Shown here one piece after another: positions 43,247 to 52,182 of a DNA stretch of 64,000 nucleotides. The stretch covers positions 8,680,001 to 8,744,000 of the forward strand of contig NZ_CP047020.1 of the NCBI RefSeq assembly GCF_009796285.1, given 5' to 3'. The notes under the pieces are model-generated. The model worked only from the letters and a program-made list of their open reading frames with translations, did no database searches and was not told the origin of the DNA. Source of the stretch: Streptomyces broussonetiae (GTDB taxonomy: Bacteria; Actinomycetota; Actinomycetes; Streptomycetales; Streptomycetaceae). The position numbers and the translations under genes are program-made. The first letter of the stretch is position 1, and each line of letters opens with the position of its first letter.

Positions 43247-44620
43247 TCAGCCCGCGGGCAGGGTCACCACGAACCGTGCCCCGGGCCCGTGCTCGAGGTC
43301 GTGGGACACCTCGCCGCCGGCGGAGCGGGCCAGGCGCCGTGCGAGCGGCAGCCCGAGGCCCGCCCCACCGTGCCCGTCGCCGGGGTCGGCCCGTCTGCCG
43401 GGCTGGAAGAGCAGCGCCGTGAAGGCCGAGGGCACACCCGGGCCGTCGTCCGTGACCTCGACGCGTATGCCGCCGTCCTCACGGCCCGCGCCGAGCGTGA
43501 CCGTCGTACGGGCGTAGCGCACCGCGTTGGCCAGCAACGGAGCGACCATGCGCTCGAGAAGCGCCGCAGGGACCCCGGCCGTCAGCGGCCCCGGCCCGCC
43601 CGGGACGACGACCCGCACCACGCCGGAACCGTCCGCGTGCGCGGCCAGCCCGTGCAGTACGGCCGCCACGTCGGCGGTGCCGGGAGCCGTGGACACGCCC
43701 TCGCGGGCCTCGGCCAGCAGTGTGTCGCAGATGGTGCGCATCGACTGCGCGGCCTCGGCGACGACGTCCAGGGACGCGGTCGTCTCGGCACCGGACCGGG
43801 GGCGGGCGCGCCACCAGTCCAGTTCGGCGACGATCCGGCTGAGCGGGGTGCGCAGTTCGTGGGACAGTTCGCCGGTCAGCTGCCGCTCGTGCCGCAGCAC
43901 CGCGCGGATGCGGTCCAGCAGGGAGTCCAACGAGGCGCCGAGCGCGGCAAGTTCGGCCGGCCCGCCCCGGCCCGCGAAACGCTCCCCGGACCCCACGGCA
44001 CTCCACTGCGTCGCCTGGTCCGTCATGGTGCGCACCGGCCGCAGCGCCCGCCCCACCGCCAGCCGGGTCAGTGCGTAGGTGCAGGCGAGCATCACCGCGT
44101 CCAGCGCGAACGAGCCCAGCAGCAGGGTCCGGGCCGAGCTGCGGTACGGCGCGAGGTCCAGCGCCGTGACCACGGTGGTCCGTGCCGCGCCACCGGGCAC
44201 CGGCTCCGCGCACAGCCGCACCGTGTCGGGACCGCCCACCGTGCGGCAGGCGCGCCCTCCCCGGGCGGCCAGGGTGCCGGCGGCGCGGGTGAGTCCACCG
44301 GCCCCGGACGGGGGCTGCTCCAGCAGCCGGCCGCCGGCGTAGATCCAGGCGTTGGTGTCCAGCAGCCGGTCGCCGGAGGTCTCCAGCACCCGCACCCGGC
44401 CGTGCCGCGTGTCGACGGTCGTGGCCACGGCCGCCGCGCGGGTGCGCAGTTCGTCGTCCGCCTCCCGCTGCAGGCGGTGGCGGACCACGGTGTTGAACAC
44501 CACGGTGAGGATCACGATCAGCAGCGCGGCCGTGGTCAGCGCGACCAGGGAGAGCCGCCCGCGCAGCGTGCGGGGCGCGAGCCGGGCGAGGAGCGGCCGG
44601 AGCTGTGCACAGGACCTCAT
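43247..44620 (-). CDS. Sensor histidine kinase (PhoR/EnvZ type)
   Basis: 457 residues. Transmembrane segment at about 20-42 (LSLVALTTAALLIVILTVVFN), an extracytoplasmic loop of about 120 residues, a second transmembrane segment (LLLGSFALDAVMLACTYAL), a HAMP-like linker, the H-box GELSHELRTPLSRIV with the phosphorylatable His, and an HATPase_c domain with VTDDGPGVPS (N/G1-type) and GGAGLGLPLARRL. Overlaps the upstream response regulator by 4 bases (ATGA). The external loop has one Cys pair (GGRACRTVGGPDTVRLCAEPV) and is the likely signal sensor. Confidence 0.88.
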   Translation of the reverse strand: MRSCAQLRPLLARLAPRTLRGRLSLVALTTAALLIVILTVVFNTVVRHRLQREADDELRTRAAAVATTVDTRHGRVRVLETSGDRLLDTNAWIYAGGRLLEQPPSGAGGLTRAAGTLAARGGRACRTVGGPDTVRLCAEPVPGGAARTTVVTALDLAPYRSSARTLLLGSFALDAVMLACTYALTRLAVGRALRPVRTMTDQATQWSAVGSGERFAGRGGPAELAALGASLDSLLDRIRAVLRHERQLTGELSHELRTPLSRIVAELDWWRARPRSGAETTASLDVVAEAAQSMRTICDTLLAEAREGVSTAPGTADVAAVLHGLAAHADGSGVVRVVVPGGPGPLTAGVPAALLERMVAPLLANAVRYARTTVTLGAGREDGGIRVEVTDDGPGVPSAFTALLFQPGRRADPGDGHGGAGLGLPLARRLARSAGGEVSHDLEHGPGARFVVTLPAG

Positions 44621-45294
44621 GTCAGCCGGTGGCCGATCCCGCGAGCGGTGGCGATGGTCAGCTCGCTGCCGGCCGCGCGCAGCTTGCGGCGCAGCCGGGT
44701 CAGATACTGGTCCAGCGTGTTCTCGCTGACGCGCGCTCCTTCCGGCCAGCCGGCGCGCAGCAGCTCGCGCCGTCGCACCAGCTCCCCGCCGGCCGCCGTG
44801 AGCGCGGCCAGCAGCCGGAACTCGGTCGGGGTGAGGTCCACGCGGCTGCCGTCCACGGTGGCGCCGTGCCGGACGGCGTCCAGCACCAGAGCGCCCGCGG
44901 CAGTTGACGCGGAGGCCGGCGTGGCCGGGGGTGCGGCCCGGCGCAGTGCGGCGCGCAGCCGGGCGGCCAGCTCGGCGAGGTGGAAGGGCTTGGGCAGGTA
45001 GTCGTCGCCGCCGGCCGAGAAGCCCGACAGCCGGTCGGTCAGCCCGTGCCGGGCGGTCAGGAAGACGACCGGGGCGTGGAACCCGCCCGCGCGCATCGCC
45101 TGGCAGACGTCGCGGCCGTCGGCGTCGGGCAGGCCGACGTCCAGCACCACGGCGGACACGTCCGGCGTCGCCAGCCGCAGGGCGGTGGCGCCGTCGGGCG
45201 CCGTGACCGTGTCGAAGTCCTCGTCGTGCAGACCACGGCGCAGTACGTCACGCAGGGCGTGATCGTCCTCGACGATGAGGATCCTGGGGCGCAT
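44617..45294 (-). CDS. OmpR/PhoB-type response regulator
   Basis: 225 residues. Receiver domain with EDDH acidic pair (about residue 8-11), phospho-acceptor in VVLDVGLPD (about 52) and YLPKPF (about 102); C-terminal winged helix (DLTPTEFRLLAALTAAGGELVRRREL, RRKLRAAG). The ATG at 45294 is preceded by GGAGAGAG and lies inside the tail of the PAP2 gene, giving a 47-base overlap. Cognate partner of the overlapping kinase; its targets could include this operon. Confidence 0.9.
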   Translation of the reverse strand: MRPRILIVEDDHALRDVLRRGLHDEDFDTVTAPDGATALRLATPDVSAVVLDVGLPDADGRDVCQAMRAGGFHAPVVFLTARHGLTDRLSGFSAGGDDYLPKPFHLAELAARLRAALRRAAPPATPASASTAAGALVLDAVRHGATVDGSRVDLTPTEFRLLAALTAAGGELVRRRELLRAGWPEGARVSENTLDQYLTRLRRKLRAAGSELTIATARGIGHRLT

Positions 45295-46000
45295 CTCTCT
45301 CCACCGGCCCGTCGGCCGGACCGCTCGGATGGGGTGTGCCCGGCTCGGGGGCACGCGGGAGGAAGCGCGCGGGCAGCCACCGGGCCACCGCGCGCACGAA
45401 CAGGGCGAGCCAGCCAGTGGCGAAGAGCCAGCCGCCGACGACGTCGGTGAACCAGTGCACGCCGAGGTAGACCCGGGTCAGGCCGACGCCCACGCCCCAC
45501 AGCGCGGCCAGCAGACACAGCGCGGTCCGGCCCCGCGGAGTGCGCAGACAAAGGGCCAGGATCAGCAGCCCCGCCGTGACCGCGCTCGTCGTGGTGTGGC
45601 CCGAGGGGAACGACCAGCCGGAGGCCTGTGTCTGCCAGTCGTACCGCGGCGGCCGGGCACGGGCGACCAGGTCCATCACGCCCAGGCGCACCGCCTGGCC
45701 CGTGCCGAGGCAGGCCACGGCCAGAGCGGCCGCCACCAGCCGCTGCCGTGCGCTGCGCCCCGCGATCAGCCCGGCCACCACCGCCAGGACGTACGGCACG
45801 GCGCCCGTACCCGTCGAGGTCAGCCCGCGGGCGACCGCCACCGCCACCGGCGGGCGGTGCCCGACGGACCAGGACAGCAGTTCCAGGTCCGGAAAGAGGG
45901 GGCCCTGGTCGCTGATCACCACCGCGCTCAGCACCGCGAACGCCATCCAGGCGCCCAGGGCCACCGTGCCCGCCGGCTCCGCCGGGCTCCTCGGCCTCAT
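45248..46000 (-). CDS. PAP2-superfamily membrane phosphatase (second of two)
   Basis: 250 residues with about five transmembrane segments. The three phosphatase motifs are visible: RARPPRYDW (motif C1 K/RxxxxxxRP), FPSGHTTTSA (C2, PSGH) and RVYLGVHWFTDVVGG (C3, RxxxxxHxxxD). The product is probably an undecaprenyl-pyrophosphate or lipid phosphatase on the outer membrane face. Starts at 46000, overlapping the previous PAP2 stop by 4 bases, and its tail overlaps the response regulator start by 47 bases. Confidence 0.85.
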   Translation of the reverse strand: MRPRSPAEPAGTVALGAWMAFAVLSAVVISDQGPLFPDLELLSWSVGHRPPVAVAVARGLTSTGTGAVPYVLAVVAGLIAGRSARQRLVAAALAVACLGTGQAVRLGVMDLVARARPPRYDWQTQASGWSFPSGHTTTSAVTAGLLILALCLRTPRGRTALCLLAALWGVGVGLTRVYLGVHWFTDVVGGWLFATGWLALFVRAVARWLPARFLPRAPEPGTPHPSGPADGPVERDAPQDPHRRGRSRPA

Positions 46001-46608
46001 GCCGGGTCCGACACCAGCACCGGGCGCAGCCGGGTCCCCGACAGCCGTCCGGGCAGATCCTCGGGCAGCCGTTTCAGGGCGGACATCGCAAGGAAGGCCA
46101 CCGCCGCGCCGATCGCCGCCCCCACGGCGACGTCGTGCGGATAGTGGACCCCGACCCACACCCGGGACGCCCCCATGGCACCCGCGCACAGGGCCGCCAC
46201 CGCGCCGAGACGCCGGGAGACGAAGAACAGGGCCGTCGCCGCCGCGAAGGCGATGGCCGCGTGGTTGCTCGGGAACGACCAGTCGCCCCGCGCGGGACAC
46301 GCCTCCAGCGTGCGAAAGGCCAGATGCCGGCACGGCCGGTCCTCGGCCACCAGCGGTTTCACCACACTGGTCACCGCGTAGGCCAGCACCACTACCACCG
46401 GGACGGCGAGCGCCGTCACGGCCGCGCTCGCGCCGTCCCGCCGGGCCCGCCACCAGGCGGCGAGCATGAGCAGGGCGAACACCCCGAGCCCGTACGCCGA
46501 CCAGAGCGCGATCGTGCCGTCCAGCCAGCCGGGGGCGCGGTGGGCGAGGTCCACCACGTCCCGGTAGAGCGGGCCGTCGACCGAGGAGCCCGTCAGCGCG
46601 AGGTTCAT
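45997..46608 (-). CDS. PAP2-superfamily membrane phosphatase (first of two)
   Basis: 203 residues. C1 motif KPLVAEDRPCR, C2 WSFPSNHAA (PSNH in place of PSGH, as in BcrC-type undecaprenyl pyrophosphatases) and C3 RVWVGVHYPHDVAVGA. Four to five transmembrane segments. GGGAGG lies upstream of the ATG at 46608, which overlaps the dedA stop by 4 bases. The PSNH motif makes an undecaprenyl-diphosphatase role likely. Confidence 0.85.
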   Translation of the reverse strand: MNLALTGSSVDGPLYRDVVDLAHRAPGWLDGTIALWSAYGLGVFALLMLAAWWRARRDGASAAVTALAVPVVVVLAYAVTSVVKPLVAEDRPCRHLAFRTLEACPARGDWSFPSNHAAIAFAAATALFFVSRRLGAVAALCAGAMGASRVWVGVHYPHDVAVGAAIGAAVAFLAMSALKRLPEDLPGRLSGTRLRPVLVSDPA

Positions 46609-47267
46609 CCGCGCACCTCCCGGGCGGCCCTGCGGGAGCGCAGCAGCTCGACGGCGAGCGGCAGCAGGGACACGACGACGATCAGCGCGATGACCGGCAG
46701 CAGGTACTTGTCGATGTCCGGGATCGAGGAGCCCAGCGCGTATCCGGCGAGGGTGAGGCCGAGGCTCCACACGAGCCCGCCCACCGTCTGCCAGACGGTG
46801 AAGGTCCTCGCCGGCACACCGAGCGCGCCCGCCATCGGGTTCAGCACCGTGCGCACCACGGGGACGAAGCGGGCCAGCACGATGGCCTTCGCATGGCCGT
46901 ACCGCTCGAGCAGTTCCTCGGCGCGCTGCGCGCCCTCGCGCAGCTTCGCCGACCGGGTGCGGGCCAGCAGCGCCCCGCCCGCCTTCCGGCCGATCAGGAA
47001 GCCGCACTGCGAGCCGGCCAGGGCGCCGACGGCCGCCGCGACGAGCAGTGGGCCGAGCGAGAGATGCAGCCCGCGGTCGGCGGACGCGGTGCACAGCAGG
47101 CCGGCGGTGAACAGCAGTGAGTCCCCGGGCAGGAAGAACCCGATCAGCAGGCCGGTCTCGGCGAAGAGCACCACGCCGACGCCGAGCACGCCGAAGGCGG
47201 CGAGCAGCGAGTGGGCATCGAGCACATTGACCGCGAGCTGCGACGCCAGGTGTGGGGGAGTGGCCAT
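46605..47267 (-). CDS. DedA-family membrane protein
   Basis: 220 residues from the ATG at 47267. DedA/SNARE-associated Golgi domain: VVLFAETGLLIGFFLPGDSLL near residue 30, GSQCGFLIGRKAGGAL, GHAKAIVLARFVPVVRT (FxRxxPxxR motif) and AGALGVPARTFTVWQTVGG. Members act in undecaprenyl-phosphate or phospholipid flipping across the membrane and in envelope stress resistance. First gene of the five-gene operon that runs to the histidine kinase; a BlaI-type palindrome lies upstream. Confidence 0.87.
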   Translation of the reverse strand: MATPPHLASQLAVNVLDAHSLLAAFGVLGVGVVLFAETGLLIGFFLPGDSLLFTAGLLCTASADRGLHLSLGPLLVAAAVGALAGSQCGFLIGRKAGGALLARTRSAKLREGAQRAEELLERYGHAKAIVLARFVPVVRTVLNPMAGALGVPARTFTVWQTVGGLVWSLGLTLAGYALGSSIPDIDKYLLPVIALIVVVSLLPLAVELLRSRRAAREVRG

Positions 47268-47321
47268 CGCCGTACGCCCTTCCTTTCGGCTTCCTACGAA
47301 GTGCATCCCGACTGCATCCGA

Positions 47322-47357
47322 CTACATATTTGTAGACGTCCGACTGGACTGTAGACG
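47322..47357. promoter_or_regulatory. TACA/TGTA palindrome and repeat upstream of dedA
   Basis: CTACATATTTGTAG (47322-47335) is an inverted repeat with a 4-base centre; TGTAGACG at 47331-47338 is repeated at 47350-47357, 19 bases on. The core matches the BlaI-type site at 41010, so the same repressor may act here. Confidence 0.5.
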
Positions 47358-47446
47358 AATCCGAGGCACCGATCGTTCCCGGCCTTTGCCTTGCCATTAC
47401 TCATTCATGACTGACTGAATACGCGCCCGTAGTCATGATGGTCCGC

Positions 47447-47465
47447 GAAGGTTAGGCATGCCTTC
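47447..47465. promoter_or_regulatory. Iron box (DmdR/IdeR/DtxR-type) upstream of efeUO
   Basis: GAAGGTTAGGCATGCCTTC keeps 12 of 19 positions of the DtxR/IdeR consensus TTAGGTTAGGCTAACCTAA, is palindromic at GAAGG/CCTTC and GGCATGCC, and lies 30 bases before the efeU start. Iron-dependent repression of the efeUOB operon is the natural reading. Confidence 0.7.
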
Positions 47466-47494
47466 ACTAAGTAGGTCTGGGAGGGCAGCAGGTC

Positions 47495-49525
47495 ATGTGG
47501 GACGACGCGTTTCCGAGTTTCCTGATCGGTTTGAGGGAGGGACTCGAAGCCGGACTCATCGTCTCCATCCTGGTGGCCACCCTGGTCAGAGCCGAGGCGC
47601 GCTCGCGGCTGCCCCAGGTGTGGACCGGCGTCCTGGCCGCCGTCGCGGTGGCCATGAGCTTCGGCGCAGTGCTCACCTTCACCGCCGCGTCCATGCCGCA
47701 GACCGCCCAGGAGGCGTTCGGCGGCGTCCTCAGCGTGATCGCCGTGGCGTTCGTCACCGCCATGGTCTTCTGGATGCGCCGCTCGGCCCGCAACCTGTCG
47801 AGCGAGCTGAAGGAGAAGGTGACCGGCGCGCTCGCGATGGGCTCCGGCATGCTGATCCTCACCTCCTTCCTCGCGGTCGGCCGTGAGGGCCTGGAGACGG
47901 CCCTCTTCCTGTGGACCACCGCGCGGGCGGCGGGCGAGTCGGCCGGACCGCTGACCGGCGCCGGCATCGGCCTCGTCCTCGCGGCCGGCCTGTGCTGGGG
48001 CCTGTACCGGCGCGTCCTCAAGATCAACCTGACGAAGTTCTTCACCGCCACCGGCGCCGTCCTGATCGTCATCGCGGCCGGAGTCCTCGGCTACGGCCTG
48101 CGCGATCTGCAGGAGGGCGGTGTCCTGCCCGGCAAGACCACCTACGCGTTCGACCTCGCCGGCAGCATCGACCCCGGCTCCTGGTACAGCACCCTGGTCC
48201 AGGGCGTGTTCAACCTGATGCCCACCATGACCTGGCTCCAGGTCATGGGGTACGTCGCCTATCTTGCCGTCGTGATGACGCTGTTCGTGCGCGGCGTGCG
48301 TGCCACGGCTCCCAAGCCGGCCGCGCAGCGCCCCGCGGACGAGCCGAAGGCCGAGCGGCCCGCGCGGCGCCGTCCGGTCTGGGTCGTGCCGGCCGCCGTG
48401 GTCGCCGTACCCGCCGTCATAGCCGGCTGCGTCGTCGCCTTCTCGCGGCCCAAGCCCGCCGGGGACCAGACCGTCGCCGTCTCCGAGACCGAGTGCGGCA
48501 AGGGCTTCACCGCGCCCAAGCCGGGCCGGCAGACCTTCCAGATGAAGAACACCGGCGGCAAGACCTCCGAGGTCTACCTCGTCGACCCGTCGAGCAACGC
48601 GGTGTACGGCGAGATCGAGGGCCTGGCCCCCGGCACCACCCGCGACCTCGTCGCCACCGTGGCCGGCGGCACCTATGCCTGGCGCTGCGTCCCCACCGGC
48701 GGCAGGACCGTCACCTCCAAGTCGGTCACCGTCAGCGGCGGCGGCGCCGCCATGCCGGTCGTTCCGGTCTCCGAGCAGGACCTCGCCGCGCCCCTGAAGG
48801 CGTACAAGGCGTACGTCGGCCAGGGCCTGGCCACCCTCGTCACCCAGACCCGCACCCTCGCCGACGACATCAAGGGCAACCACCTGGACAGGGCCCGCAC
48901 CGACTGGCTCACCGCCCACCGCACCTACTCCTCGCTCGGCGCCGCCTACGGCACCTTCGAGGACTTCGACAAGAAGATCAACGGCCGGGCCGACGGACTG
49001 CCCGGCGGCGTCGCGGACAAGGACTTCACCGGCTTCCACCGCCTGGAGTACGGCCTGTGGCACGGCCAGTCGGCCAAGGACCTGACCGGCCCCGCCCAGC
49101 AGCTCGCCACGGACTGTGCCGGACTGCGCAACGCCTTCCCGAGCCAGGACTTCGACCCGGGTGACCTGCCGCTGCGTGCCCACGAGATCCTCGAGAACAC
49201 CCTCCAGTTCGAGCTGACCGGCGACACCGACGAGGGCAGCGGCACCAACCTCGCCACCGCCGACGCCAACCTCTCCGGCACCCGTGAGCTGCTCACCGTT
49301 CTCAAGCCGCTGCTCACCACGCGCGCGCCCAAGCTGCTCCCCACGGTCGACGCGGACATCGCGCGCGTGCAGAAGCTCCTGGACGCGGCCCACGACGGCG
49401 AGCACTGGACGGCCGTCGACAAGCTGGCGCAGACCGACCGGCAGCGGCTGAACGGCGCCACCGGCCAGTTGCTGGAGGACCTCGCGCCGGTACCGGACCT
49501 GCTCGAGATCCGGAAGTCCGCCTGA
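47495..49525 (+). CDS. efeUO: EfeU-EfeO fusion, iron uptake permease and cupredoxin/M75 domain
   Basis: 676 residues, ATG with GGGAGGG nine bases upstream. The N-terminal half is FTR1/EfeU with seven transmembrane segments and two REGLE iron-binding motifs (14-18, 130-134). After a seventh transmembrane helix and a cytoplasmic or linker region near 290, residues 305-400 form an EfeO cupredoxin-like domain and 430-676 the M75 domain ([21 protein letters not shown]). Fusion of EfeU and EfeO is common in actinomycetes. Acts in ferric or ferrous iron import with EfeB, encoded next. Confidence 0.88.
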   Translation: MWDDAFPSFLIGLREGLEAGLIVSILVATLVRAEARSRLPQVWTGVLAAVAVAMSFGAVLTFTAASMPQTAQEAFGGVLSVIAVAFVTAMVFWMRRSARNLSSELKEKVTGALAMGSGMLILTSFLAVGREGLETALFLWTTARAAGESAGPLTGAGIGLVLAAGLCWGLYRRVLKINLTKFFTATGAVLIVIAAGVLGYGLRDLQEGGVLPGKTTYAFDLAGSIDPGSWYSTLVQGVFNLMPTMTWLQVMGYVAYLAVVMTLFVRGVRATAPKPAAQRPADEPKAERPARRRPVWVVPAAVVAVPAVIAGCVVAFSRPKPAGDQTVAVSETECGKGFTAPKPGRQTFQMKNTGGKTSEVYLVDPSSNAVYGEIEGLAPGTTRDLVATVAGGTYAWRCVPTGGRTVTSKSVTVSGGGAAMPVVPVSEQDLAAPLKAYKAYVGQGLATLVTQTRTLADDIKGNHLDRARTDWLTAHRTYSSLGAAYGTFEDFDKKINGRADGLPGGVADKDFTGFHRLEYGLWHGQSAKDLTGPAQQLATDCAGLRNAFPSQDFDPGDLPLRAHEILENTLQFELTGDTDEGSGTNLATADANLSGTRELLTVLKPLLTTRAPKLLPTVDADIARVQKLLDAAHDGEHWTAVDKLAQTDRQRLNGATGQLLEDLAPVPDLLEIRKSA

Positions 49526-50859
49526 TGAACGACGACGCCTGCCCGATGGCGCCCGCGCACCCCCCGCACTCCGAAGGGAACCCACCGATGCCGACCGCCG
49601 ACACGCCGACCTGCCCCGTCGGCCCCGCCCGCCGCTCCTTCGTGCGGTCCGCGCTGGGCGCCGGCGCCGCCGGAGCGGTCCTGGCCGGCGGCGGCTTCGC
49701 CCTCGGGGAGAGCGGCGGCACGGCCGAGGCGCAGACCCCGAACGCCGACAGCAGCGCCAAGGTCCCCTTCCACGGTGCCCACCAGGCGGGGATCGTCACC
49801 CCCGCGCCGGCCGCCGCCACCTTCGTCTCGCTGAACGTGATCGCCGAGGACCGCCGGGGCCTGACCGATCTGCTCAAGACCATCACCGAGCGGGCCCGCT
49901 TCCTCACCTCCGGCGGCGCACCGGCCGACCTCGGCGTCGGCGCGCCGCCCTCCGACAACGGCATCCTCGGCCCCGAGGTCCCCTCGGACGGCCTCACGAT
50001 CACCCTCGGCGTCGGCGCCTCCCTCTTCGACGACCGCTACGGCCTCGCCAAGGCCCGGCCCGCCCGCCTCACCCCGATGCGGACCTTCCCCAACGACAAC
50101 CTGAACGCCGCCGAATGCCACGGCGACCTGTCGCTGCAGATCTGCGCCCAGAGCACGGACACCGTGCTGCACGCGCTGCGCGACATCGCCAGGCACACGC
50201 GTGGCGCCATGCAGATCAAGTGGCGCATCGACGGCTTCCAGAACGCCCCGCGCCCCACCGGCGCCCAGCGCAACCTGCTCGGCTTCAAGGACGGCATCGC
50301 CAACCCGGACGTGAACTCCGCGCGCGAGACGGACAAGCTGATCTGGGTCGGCGACGGCCAGGGCGAGCCCGCCTGGACCACCGGCGGCAGCTACCAGGTG
50401 ATCCGGGTCATCCGGATGCTGGTGGAGTTCTGGGACCGGGTCTCGCTGAGCGAGCAGGAGAAGATGTTCGGCCGCCGCAAGGACACCGGCGCCCCGCTCG
50501 ACGGCGCCAAGGAGACAGACATCCCCCAGTACGCCAAGGACCCCAAGGGCAACGCGATCCCGCTGGACGCCCACATCCGGCTCGCCAACCCGCGCACCGC
50601 GCAGAGCGACAGCTCCCGCATCCTGCGCCGCGGATTCAACTACGACCGGGGCGTGGACAACGTCGGCAACCTCGACATGGGCCTGGTGTTCTGCTGCTAC
50701 CAGCAGGACGTCAAGCGGCAGTTCGAGGCCGTACAGACCCGGCTGATCGACGAACCCCTCGTCGACTACATCTCCCCGACGGGCGGCGGCTACTTCTTCG
50801 CCCTTCCCGGTGTGCGGGACAGCAAGGACTGGCTGGGCAGCGGGATGCTGTCCGCCTGA
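49525..50859 (+). CDS. efeB: EfeB, Tat-exported DyP-type haem peroxidase
   Basis: 444 residues, ATG sharing one base with the efeUO stop (TGATG); a second in-frame ATG at 49588 with GAAGGGA upstream is a possible start. The twin-arginine signal is [18 protein letters not shown]. The DyP fold shows GFKDGIANP (the GxxDG distal-haem aspartate) and RGFNYDRG. Oxidises ferrous iron or releases it from haem in the EfeUOB system; forms the third component after EfeU and EfeO. Confidence 0.88.
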   Translation: MNDDACPMAPAHPPHSEGNPPMPTADTPTCPVGPARRSFVRSALGAGAAGAVLAGGGFALGESGGTAEAQTPNADSSAKVPFHGAHQAGIVTPAPAAATFVSLNVIAEDRRGLTDLLKTITERARFLTSGGAPADLGVGAPPSDNGILGPEVPSDGLTITLGVGASLFDDRYGLAKARPARLTPMRTFPNDNLNAAECHGDLSLQICAQSTDTVLHALRDIARHTRGAMQIKWRIDGFQNAPRPTGAQRNLLGFKDGIANPDVNSARETDKLIWVGDGQGEPAWTTGGSYQVIRVIRMLVEFWDRVSLSEQEKMFGRRKDTGAPLDGAKETDIPQYAKDPKGNAIPLDAHIRLANPRTAQSDSSRILRRGFNYDRGVDNVGNLDMGLVFCCYQQDVKRQFEAVQTRLIDEPLVDYISPTGGGYFFALPGVRDSKDWLGSGMLSA

Positions 50860-50877
50860 GCGTTTCCCCAGGTCCAG

Positions 50878-50924
50878 GGCAGGTCTTTCCCTTTTCTTTT
50901 CCTTTTCCATGGGAAAGGCCTGCC
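50878..50924 (+). terminator. Hairpin after efeB
   Basis: GGCAGGTCTTTCCC (50878-50891) and GGGAAAGGCCTGCC (50911-50924) form a 14-bp stem with one G-U, around a 19-base pyrimidine-rich loop. It ends the efeUOB operon 18 bases after the stop and is just upstream of the nickel-transporter region. Confidence 0.7.
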
Positions 50925-50934
50925 GCGCTCTTTA

Positions 50935-50951
50935 CTGCACATGACTTGCAA
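50935..50951. promoter_or_regulatory. Nur-box-like nickel operator
   Basis: CTGCAC-ATGAC-TTGCAA matches the streptomycete Nur pattern TTGCAA-N5-TTGCAA in 4 of 6 bases of the left arm and all of the right, with the exact 5-base spacer. It lies 68 bases before the Ni/Co transporter start. Binding is inferred. Confidence 0.55.
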
Positions 50952-51019
50952 GTAGGAGAGGATGGCACAAGGCTGCGGGGTGCAGCCGTACCCTCACGAC
51001 CTAAGGACAGACCCTCCCG

Positions 51020-52171
51020 ATGACGGCCGCCCCTGGTTCCGCTCCATCCCTCCCCGCCCAGGCCGACCGCAAGCGGTCGGCCTGGCAGCGCGTCCGGGGC
51101 TCCATGACGCGCCAGGAGTGGATCAGGGTCGGCGGGATGGCCGGCTTCGTCCTCGCGCTGCACATCATCGGCTGGGGGACCCTGGTCGGCATCATCGCGC
51201 CCCAGCACTTCAGCGTGGGCAAGGAGTCCTTCGGCATCGGCATCGGCGTGACCGCCTACACGCTCGGCATGCGGCACGCCTTCGACGCCGACCACATCGC
51301 GGCGATCGACAACACCACCCGCAAGCTCATGGGCGAGGGACAGCGCCCCTTGTCGGTCGGCTTCTGGTTCTCCCTCGGCCACTCCAGCATCGTCTTCGGC
51401 CTCTCCCTGCTGCTCTCCCTCGGGATGAAGACCCTGGCCGGCCCGGTCCGCGACGACAACTCCCACCTGCACCAGGTCACCGGCCTGATCGGTACGACGG
51501 TCTCCGGCGCCTTCCTCTACCTCATCGCCGGTATCAACCTCGTCATCCTGGCCGGCATCTGGAAGGTGTTCCGCCGGATGCGCACCGGCCAGTACGACGA
51601 GGCCGCCCTGGAGCACCAGCTCAACAACCGCGGCTTCATGAACCGCCTGCTCGGACGCGTCACCGGCTCGATCAGCAAGCCGTGGCAGATGTACCCGCTG
51701 GGCCTGCTGTTCGGCCTCGGCTTCGACACCGCCACGGAGATCGCCCTGCTGGTCCTCGCCGGCTCGGGCGCCGCCTCCGGCCTGCCCTGGTACGCCATCC
51801 TGACCCTGCCGATCCTGTTCGCGGCCGGCATGTCGCTGCTCGACACCATCGACGGCTCCTTCATGAACTTCGCCTACGAATGGGCGTTCTCCAAGCCGGT
51901 CCGCAAGGTCTACTACAACCTGACCATCACCGGCCTGTCCGTCGCCGTCGCCCTGATCATCGGCACCGTCGAACTCCTCGGCCTCCTCGCCGACAAGCTG
52001 GACCTGCACGGCGCCTTCTGGGACTGGGTCTCCGGCCTCGACCTCAACACGGTCGGCTTCGTCATCGTCGGCCTCTTCTTCGCCACCTGGGCGATCGCCC
52101 TGCTGGTCTGGAAGGCGGGCCGCATCGAGGAGAAGTGGACGGCGGGCCTGGCGGAACAGTCCGCGGACTGA
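51020..52171 (+). CDS. NiCoT-family nickel/cobalt transporter
   Basis: 383 residues with eight predicted transmembrane segments. The signature HAFDADH is at 86-92 in helix II; helix V-VI carry LGFDTATEIALL and FAAGMSLLDTIDGSFMN. Both are the metal-recognition motifs of the NiCoT/HoxN family. Imports Ni2+ and/or Co2+. The upstream Nur-like box points to nickel as the regulator; no cobalamin riboswitch is seen. Confidence 0.9.
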   Translation: MTAAPGSAPSLPAQADRKRSAWQRVRGSMTRQEWIRVGGMAGFVLALHIIGWGTLVGIIAPQHFSVGKESFGIGIGVTAYTLGMRHAFDADHIAAIDNTTRKLMGEGQRPLSVGFWFSLGHSSIVFGLSLLLSLGMKTLAGPVRDDNSHLHQVTGLIGTTVSGAFLYLIAGINLVILAGIWKVFRRMRTGQYDEAALEHQLNNRGFMNRLLGRVTGSISKPWQMYPLGLLFGLGFDTATEIALLVLAGSGAASGLPWYAILTLPILFAAGMSLLDTIDGSFMNFAYEWAFSKPVRKVYYNLTITGLSVAVALIIGTVELLGLLADKLDLHGAFWDWVSGLDLNTVGFVIVGLFFATWAIALLVWKAGRIEEKWTAGLAEQSAD

Positions 52172-52182
52172 CCCGGCAGACC

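Noticed and set aside
50941-51019. Cobalamin riboswitch before the Ni/Co transporter
   Set aside because: The leader is only about 70 bases and has no B12-box; a Nur-like box explains the region better.
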